Assembly: GCA_902632605.1 (NCBI GenBank)
Contig: CACPDB010000001.1
Coordinates: 182,693-246,692 of the forward strand
DNA: 64,000 bases
Source: an uncultured SAR86 cluster bacterium
GTDB taxonomy: Bacteria; Pseudomonadota; Gammaproteobacteria; Magnimaribacterales; AG-339-G14
Reading direction: 5' to 3'
Positions 58,597-64,000 of the stretch are shown here, piece after piece. Within the stretch, counting starts at the first letter, position 1. Each line of letters begins with the position of its first letter. A program made the position numbers and the translations under genes. The notes under the pieces were generated by a model that saw only the letters and a program-made list of their open reading frames with translations, was not told the DNA's origin and did not search any database.

Positions 58597-60513
58597 ATGA
58601 TTTATTCAATTTATAAGAATTGTTGCGCCTATGCGCTTATTTTTGGACTTTCGTCTAGCTTATGGTCTGTGACGATCAATATGCGAGATGCAGACATTAA
58701 ATCCTTTGTCTCAGATATTTCATCTTTGACGGGTAAGTCTTTTGTCGTAGATCCAAGAGTAAAGGCAAACGTAACTGTTATTTCAAGAGATGATTTAACG
58801 ATCGAAGAAGCTTATGAAATTTTTCTTTCAGTTCTCAGTGTTCATGGTTTTACCGCAGTTGAACAAGCAAATGCAGTCAAAATAGTTCCTGCCTCAATGG
58901 GTAGGCAAAGCTTTACTGAAGTATCAAAACCCGTTTCACCTGAAGATGCATTGGTTTCGACCATTATTAGACCGAGTCAAACATCTGCAAATGCTTTGAT
59001 TCCTTTAATAAGGCCACTCATAAATTCTCAGGGACACATTGCCGTCTATGCGCCAAGTAACAGTTTGATACTTACCGATAGAAATGCCAATGTTAAAAGA
59101 ATAAGACAGCTTGTCGATGAGCTGGATAAAAACCCTGCCGATGTTTATGAAATCGTTAAATTGAAAAACTCTTCTTCCACTCAAATTTCTAAATTGATTG
59201 ATAAAGTTTTTTCGGAAAACTCTGGCGGCATGGCACAAAATGATTTTAATGCTTATGCAATCGAAAGGAGCAACAGCGTTTTACTCTTTGGTGATCAAGA
59301 AATTGTAGAGCGAATGAAGGCCGTCGTTATCAAGCTGGATGTAAAAGATCAAGGTACAAGTTCCCTAAAGGTAGTTTATTTAAAATATGCTGACGCCACT
59401 GCCCTGGTTGAAATTCTTAATAAGATGACACCAAATATTGATGAAAAAAGTTCAAACAAAGGAAATACTTCCATTACAGCTCATGAAGAAACAAATTCAC
59501 TCATAATTTCAGCCGAGCCAGATGTAATGACTTCCTTAACTGGAATAATCAGTCAGCTTGATATTAGAAGAGCACAAGTACTAGTTGAGGCCATCATTGT
59601 CGAGATTTCAGATCAGCTTTCAAAAGACTTAGGTTTCCAATTTCTATTTGGCGGCGAAGGATCTAATTCACCGATTGCATCTCAAAGATTTGGTAATCCA
59701 ACGCCTGATCTTTCAGCTCTTGTTGGTGGATTAACCCCTGGTGGAAGCACTACTGCTGTCTTATCAACCTTATTGAGTTTAGATGGTTTTGCAACCGGTG
59801 TTGGTAAGTATAAAAAAGGAGGTGACAGCTTTGCGGCGATTCTGAACGTGCTTGCAAAAAATAGCGACTCAAATGTACTTTCAACTCCCTCAATATTGAC
59901 TATGGATAACGAAGAGTCATCCATTATTGTCGGTCAAGAGATTCCGATTACCACTGGAGAATCTTTAGGAACTAATAACTCAAATCCTTTTAGAACAGTT
60001 ACGCGTCAAGAAATTGGAATAAAATTAAGTGTTAAACCTCAAATTAATGAAGGTAATTCAATCAAACTGGATATTGAACAGGAAGTTTCCTCTTTGTCTG
60101 GACCAATTTCTGCAGGTTCATCAGAAATTGTTACCAATAAAAGAGCTATCGAAACCGTCGTTATGGTTGAAGATAACCAAACTATTGTATTGGGAGGGTT
60201 GATCGATGATGACATCCAAGAGTCAATAAGAAAGGTTCCTTTACTAGGTGATATACCAGTTATCGGTAAAGCTTTTCGTCAGGAGCAAACCACCATTAGT
60301 AAGAAAAATTTAGTAGTATTCCTTAAACCAACAATCATCAGAACCTCTCAAGATATGAAAGCTTTGACAAATACAAAGTATGACTTCTTGAGAGCTCAAG
60401 AAATGCTTAGAAGCAAAAAAGGAAAAACTTCTCCTGACTTAGACTTACTTGAAAAATTAATTTTTGATGCTGAGGAGGAAAATAAACCAAAAATCGAGGA
60501 AGAAGAAGTTTAA
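58597..60513 (+). CDS. gspD: Type II secretion secretin GspD
   Basis: The 638-residue protein has a signal peptide (about 1-24), the N0 domain (INMRDADIKSFVSDISSLTG), N1-N3 repeats (for example APSNSLILTDRNANVKRI) and the C-terminal secretin domain ending VVLGGLIDDDI, PLLGDIPVIGKAF and LVVFLKPTII. It forms the outer-membrane channel of the type II secretion system. The C-terminal tail is acidic (EEENKPKIEEEEV). No pilotin gene is seen. gspE starts two bases after its stop. Confidence 0.96.
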   Translation: MIYSIYKNCCAYALIFGLSSSLWSVTINMRDADIKSFVSDISSLTGKSFVVDPRVKANVTVISRDDLTIEEAYEIFLSVLSVHGFTAVEQANAVKIVPASMGRQSFTEVSKPVSPEDALVSTIIRPSQTSANALIPLIRPLINSQGHIAVYAPSNSLILTDRNANVKRIRQLVDELDKNPADVYEIVKLKNSSSTQISKLIDKVFSENSGGMAQNDFNAYAIERSNSVLLFGDQEIVERMKAVVIKLDVKDQGTSSLKVVYLKYADATALVEILNKMTPNIDEKSSNKGNTSITAHEETNSLIISAEPDVMTSLTGIISQLDIRRAQVLVEAIIVEISDQLSKDLGFQFLFGGEGSNSPIASQRFGNPTPDLSALVGGLTPGGSTTAVLSTLLSLDGFATGVGKYKKGGDSFAAILNVLAKNSDSNVLSTPSILTMDNEESSIIVGQEIPITTGESLGTNNSNPFRTVTRQEIGIKLSVKPQINEGNSIKLDIEQEVSSLSGPISAGSSEIVTNKRAIETVVMVEDNQTIVLGGLIDDDIQESIRKVPLLGDIPVIGKAFRQEQTTISKKNLVVFLKPTIIRTSQDMKALTNTKYDFLRAQEMLRSKKGKTSPDLDLLEKLIFDAEEENKPKIEEEEV

Positions 60514-60515
60514 AG

Positions 60516-61883
60516 ATGACCGATAAAGATTTTAGTTATAAGTTTTGCAAGGATAACCAACTTCTTCCGGAAGTTAGTAGCGACTCGATATTGATTTTTC
60601 ATACTGACGATTGCGACATCAATGCGATTGCTCATATTCAATCTAAATACAAATTACCTGTTGAAACCAAACAAATAGATTTTTCTGAGTTTAATAAAAA
60701 ACTTTCTGAGTCTTATTCCGATAAAACACAGTCGTCGGAATCATTAGCGGAAAATATTCATGAAGACGTTGATTTGGATTCTTTGGTGCTTGATTTACCA
60801 AAAACCGAAGATTTATTGGATGACAGTACAGATTCTCCAGTAATCAGGCTAATCAATGCAATTTTGTCTGAAGCTATCAAGGACGGAGCCTCCGATATTC
60901 ATATTGAACCCTACGAAGAGAATATGATTATTAGATTTAGAACAGATGGAATTCTTAAAGAAAAGATAAGACCTAGCTCTAGAATTTCACCATTATTGAA
61001 TGCGCGAATAAAAATTATGTCTAATTTGGATATTGCAGAGAGAAGAATACCTCAAGACGGCAGAATGTCACTCAAACTTGGAGAAAGATGGGTGGATATT
61101 AGAGTTTCTACTTTGCCTTCCAGTTATGGAGAAAGGATAGTTTTGAGATTACTTGATAAAGCAGATTCCAGCCTCGATCTTAAAGAACTTGGCATGACAG
61201 AGAGTCTTTTAAGAAATTACAAAACCGAATTAAAAAACAACAGCGGCATTGTTTTGGTCACCGGTCCTACTGGATCGGGTAAGACAACTACTTTGTATTC
61301 AGGCTTGAACTTTTTAAACGATCAAACCAGAAACATTTTAACTGTTGAAGATCCTATTGAGTATGCAATTGAAGGAGTAGGGCAAACACAAGTAAATAAT
61401 AGAGTTGGTTTAACTTTTGAAAAAGGCTTAAGAGCAATTTTAAGACAAGATCCGGATGTCGTTATGGTTGGAGAAATCAGAGATAAAGAAACCGCTGACA
61501 TTGCAATTCAAGCAAGTTTAACTGGACACTTGGTTTTGTCTACTGTACATACTAATGATTCGGTTGGAGCAATTACAAGACTTCTGGATATGGGTGTGGA
61601 ACCCTATTTAATTGCCAGTTCACTGCGAATGGTAATCGCACAAAGATTGGTCAGAAAAATTGATCCTACTAGTCAGGAACTCTCTGGAAGAATCGGTATT
61701 TTCGAATCTATCTTGATTAATGACGATATCAAAGAGCAGATTCACATCAAGGGCTCGGAAAGTGAAATAAAGAACATTGCTTTCAAAGATAACAATATTT
61801 TAGAGCTTGATGGACAAGAGAAAGTTAACTTAGGATTGACTACGGAAGATGAGATCAGAAGAGTTCTGCAAGAGAAAAATTAG
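60516..61883 (+). CDS. gspE: Type II secretion ATPase GspE, lacking the Cys4 metal domain
   Basis: The 455-residue ATPase has a short N-terminal part (about 1-100), DGASDIHIEPY, the Walker A TGPTGSGKTTTL (near 248), the Asp box ILTVEDPIEY, the Walker B DPDVVMVGEIRD and the His box TGHLVLSTVHTND. Between AQRLVRKI and GRIGIFESI only about ten residues remain, where most GspE/PilB proteins carry the tetracysteine zinc domain; no Cys pair is present. It powers pseudopilus assembly. It starts two bases after gspD. Confidence 0.95.
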   Translation: MTDKDFSYKFCKDNQLLPEVSSDSILIFHTDDCDINAIAHIQSKYKLPVETKQIDFSEFNKKLSESYSDKTQSSESLAENIHEDVDLDSLVLDLPKTEDLLDDSTDSPVIRLINAILSEAIKDGASDIHIEPYEENMIIRFRTDGILKEKIRPSSRISPLLNARIKIMSNLDIAERRIPQDGRMSLKLGERWVDIRVSTLPSSYGERIVLRLLDKADSSLDLKELGMTESLLRNYKTELKNNSGIVLVTGPTGSGKTTTLYSGLNFLNDQTRNILTVEDPIEYAIEGVGQTQVNNRVGLTFEKGLRAILRQDPDVVMVGEIRDKETADIAIQASLTGHLVLSTVHTNDSVGAITRLLDMGVEPYLIASSLRMVIAQRLVRKIDPTSQELSGRIGIFESILINDDIKEQIHIKGSESEIKNIAFKDNNILELDGQEKVNLGLTTEDEIRRVLQEKN

Positions 61884-61885
61884 TA

Positions 61886-63091
61886 ATGCCAAATTATTCT
61901 TACAAAGCCTTAGATCCTGCCGGAATAACAGAAACCGGAGTTCTGATTGCTGAGAATTTAAATGAGGCTAAGGAAGAATTAAAAAACAGAAGACTTATTC
62001 CCATAAACCTAAAAGAGTCAAAAAATAGATTCAATATCTCTTTATTTCGAAAAATATCTTCATCAAAGTTAAGTCTGATTACCCGTCAACTTTCAACTTT
62101 GATCAATGGCGGCATTCCAGTAGATCAGGCCTTAGACTCTGTAGCCAAACAAATAGATTCACCTTTGATTAAAGGCAAACTTTCTAATATTTCCAATAAG
62201 GTAAAATCGGGTTTCAAGCTATCTGAATCGCTTGAAGACCATCCGGAGAGCTTTGACCGACTTTATTGTTCTTTGGTAAGAGCCGGCGAAACTTCAGGAG
62301 ATTTAGGTATGGTTTTAGAAAAAACATCTGATTTTCTAGAGAGAAAATCAAAAATATCTCAAGACATTATCGGTGCCCTGGTATACCCGTTTATTCTTTT
62401 TTCCATAGCGATAGTCGTGATTGTTTTGCTTTTGTCTTTTGTCGTCCCAGAAGTGGTAAGTCAATTTTCTTCTTTGAATAGAGACTTGCCATTCATTACA
62501 AAATCTTTGCTGTTCTTATCATCTGTATTTACTAGTTATCTCTTTTACTCGGCTTTATTCATTATCGGTTTGATTGGTTTTATCAGCATAAGATCAATCG
62601 GTTATGAGTTATTCAGATCAAAACTAGACAAATTTCTTCTCTCTGTTCCCGTTCTAAAAAATTCCTTAATAGATTCGGATTTATCTAGATTTACCAATTC
62701 TTTGAGTATTTTAAGATCCAGTAACATTTCCATAATCAACGCGCTAGAAATCTCAGCTGACACCATTTCAAATAGTTACTTACGCCAACAAGTTAAATCA
62801 ATAGCTAATAAAGTTGCCGAAGGGGAGTCTTTGGCGTCAAGCTTAGAAAAAATTCAAGTTATCCCGCCTTTGGTGACGCAAATGATAGAAAACGGAGAAA
62901 GGTCAGGAAGACTTGAAGAAATGCTTGAGAAAGTATCGGTTTATTTAGAAAATAAATTCCAAAGCTCTACAAAAATCACCATGAATTTACTCGAGCCGCT
63001 AATTGTAGTATTCCTTGGCATGTTTGTAGCTCTTATCGTCCTTGCAATCCTGTTACCATTAATTCAATTAAACACTTTAACTTTAAATTAA
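61886..63091 (+). CDS. gspF: Type II secretion inner-membrane platform protein GspF
   Basis: The 401-residue protein starts with YSYKALDPAGITETGVL and has two T2SSF domains (about 65-188 and 268-390), each with the ITRQLSTLINGGIPVDQAL or FTNSLSILRSSNISIINAL type motif. Three membrane segments are at about 165-187, 212-235 and 370-395. GspF anchors the GspE ATPase to the pseudopilus base. It follows gspE by two bases. Confidence 0.95.
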   Translation: MPNYSYKALDPAGITETGVLIAENLNEAKEELKNRRLIPINLKESKNRFNISLFRKISSSKLSLITRQLSTLINGGIPVDQALDSVAKQIDSPLIKGKLSNISNKVKSGFKLSESLEDHPESFDRLYCSLVRAGETSGDLGMVLEKTSDFLERKSKISQDIIGALVYPFILFSIAIVVIVLLLSFVVPEVVSQFSSLNRDLPFITKSLLFLSSVFTSYLFYSALFIIGLIGFISIRSIGYELFRSKLDKFLLSVPVLKNSLIDSDLSRFTNSLSILRSSNISIINALEISADTISNSYLRQQVKSIANKVAEGESLASSLEKIQVIPPLVTQMIENGERSGRLEEMLEKVSVYLENKFQSSTKITMNLLEPLIVVFLGMFVALIVLAILLPLIQLNTLTLN

Positions 63092-63095
63092 TACT

Positions 63096-63530
63096 ATGAA
63101 AAAAATCGTTTCAAAAAAGTTATCAGGTTTCAGCTTGATAGAAATTCTTGTGGTACTAATGATCATTGGCTTGTTAACTGCTGTTGTTGCCATCAATGTA
63201 CTCCCTAGCCAAGATAGAGCTAGAGCAGATAAAGCATTGGCCGACATAAGAATTTATGAACAAGCTTTGGAACTTTATCGATTGGACATGTTTTCTTATC
63301 CGACCAGCGATGAAGGCTTACAAGCTCTTACTCAAGCTCCTGCAAACCATCGTTTTAAAAATAGATATCGCCAAGGTGGCTACATCAGAAAACTAGAAAC
63401 AGATCCTTGGGGCAATGAGTATCAATACAAAAGACCCGGAGATAATGGACCGTTTGATTTATTTTCTTATGGCGCCGATGGTCAGCAAGGAGGCGAGGGC
63501 ATGGACCGAGATATAGGCAATTGGGAATAA
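63096..63530 (+). CDS. gspG: Type II secretion major pseudopilin GspG
   Basis: The 144-residue protein has a prepilin leader cut before FSLIEILVVLMIIGLL (Gly11/Phe12, Glu at +5), a long alpha helix and the GspG C-terminal signature TDPWGNEYQYKRPGDNGPFDLFSYGADGQQGGEGMDRDIGNW, including the Ca2+-binding loop. It builds the pseudopilus. Its TAA overlaps the ATG of the next pseudopilin by one base. Confidence 0.97.
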   Translation: MKKIVSKKLSGFSLIEILVVLMIIGLLTAVVAINVLPSQDRARADKALADIRIYEQALELYRLDMFSYPTSDEGLQALTQAPANHRFKNRYRQGGYIRKLETDPWGNEYQYKRPGDNGPFDLFSYGADGQQGGEGMDRDIGNWE

Positions 63531-63883
63531 TGAAAGGATTTACTTTAGTAGAGGTTCTTGTTTCGCTTTTTATTCTGTCACTGGTTGCAGTCACAGGAAT
63601 AACATCCCTCTCGTATAGTACAAAAACCATTTCTTCATTGAGCGATGATTTTTATCGAGGGACTTTGGCAGAAAACATAATCATAAGATCTTATTTTGAT
63701 GAAAACTACCTGACCAATAATTTACTCACCCAAAGAGAAGAATTCATGGGTTATCCCTATATTTGGAATAGAAAGATAACGATTGATCCAAAGCAGAATT
63801 CTTTAAATATCGAAGTAGAAGTCATCTCCGAAGAGACTGAAAAATCAACTAAATTGGAAATATACAAAGCATTCAATGAATAA
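63530..63883 (+). CDS. gspI: Minor pseudopilin, GspI-like
   Basis: The 117-residue protein has an immediate prepilin leader MKG before FTLVEVLVSLFILSLVAV, with Glu at +5, then a helix containing LAENIIIRSYF, like the GspI W-AEN-Q region. The C-terminus fits a T2SSI domain. The ATG at 63530 overlaps the gspG stop; an upstream TTG (63521) is less likely. It takes the place where gspH is normally found, so H appears to be missing from the operon. Assignment as GspI is by motif and by the following GspJ-like gene. Confidence 0.78.
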   Translation: MKGFTLVEVLVSLFILSLVAVTGITSLSYSTKTISSLSDDFYRGTLAENIIIRSYFDENYLTNNLLTQREEFMGYPYIWNRKITIDPKQNSLNIEVEVISEETEKSTKLEIYKAFNE

Positions 63884-64000
63884 TTTAAAAGGCTACACTC
63901 TCGTTGAAGTTTTGATTGTAATGTCATTATTTTCATTGATAAGTCTTTTGTCTATAACATTTCTTAATACTTCGGTTTCATCTTCAATTGGCATCAGTTC
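63876..64000 (+). CDS. gspJ: Minor pseudopilin, GspJ-like, truncated by the window edge
   Basis: An ATG at 63876 overlaps the gspI stop by eight bases and opens a frame to the right edge. It begins MNNLKG then YTLVEVLIVMSLFSLISLL, a prepilin leader with Glu at +5. Order after GspI suggests GspJ; the rest lies outside. Confidence 0.7.
   Translation, partial: MNNLKGYTLVEVLIVMSLFSLISLLSITFLNTSVSSSIGIS

Overview
The window looks like a chromosomal segment of a small-genome, AT-rich marine gammaproteobacterium. The combination of a proteorhodopsin, very short intergenic gaps, many acyl-CoA/short-chain-dehydrogenase genes, a sulfatase and a type II secretion cluster points to a SAR86-like surface-ocean lineage. 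That assignment is inference from gene content and composition; no phylogeny was computed. I see no insertion sequence, integrase, prophage or CRISPR array.

Layout. 1-12.9 kb is housekeeping and energy metabolism: a left-truncated MATE exporter, a blue-tuned proteorhodopsin with its own terminator, a sirtuin, tRNA-Gly(GCC), an alternative oxidase, a PaaG-like crotonase, dapE, malate synthase G, a TIM-barrel amidohydrolase, a two-subunit acyl-CoA dehydrogenase pair, a small membrane-anchored protein of unknown function and a TetR regulator. 12.9-28.2 kb holds two tandem giant paralogues of about 2,500 residues each. Both run signal sequence, FecR domain, long Glu/Ser acidic low-complexity stretch, cadherin-like repeats, a nidogen-like module, a large unassigned region and a C-terminal barrel-like domain. 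28.2-31.5 kb has a single-domain voltage-gated cation channel overlapping a steroid-5-alpha-reductase-type membrane enzyme, several small membrane proteins and tRNA-Gly(TCC).

31.5-38.7 kb: an exported M20D hydrolase with an MBL-fold hydrolase, an epoxide-hydrolase-like enzyme, a VOC protein, a sulfatase, and a reverse-transsulfuration pair (cystathionine beta-synthase and gamma-lyase type) led by an overlooked 45-residue basic protein. 38.8-49.8 kb is a lipid or steroid-like acyl-CoA catabolic region: two AMP-dependent acyl-CoA ligases, two crotonases, three SDRs including an HSD10-like enzyme, a tandem DsbA/HCCA-isomerase-like protein and a FAH-family enzyme.

49.8-56.9 kb is a phosphate module: SixA-like phosphatase, PhoB, PhoR, Ppx/GppA, PPK2, a porin and a PiT phosphate transporter. 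Two exact PHO-box-type direct repeats (7-4-7) flank the porin. A palindrome made of the same half-sites precedes an unannotated 41-codon single-pass membrane microprotein between porin and PiT. 56.9-64.0 kb is the prepilin peptidase followed by gspC-D-E-F-G-I-J, running off the right edge. There is no gspH between G and I, and GspE lacks the usual tetracysteine domain.

The most novel-looking items are the twin giant proteins, the PHO-controlled microprotein with its opposing PHO sites, and the channel/5-alpha-reductase overlap. The T2SS genes and prepilin peptidase could export some of the secreted products here, but nothing in the sequence proves that.
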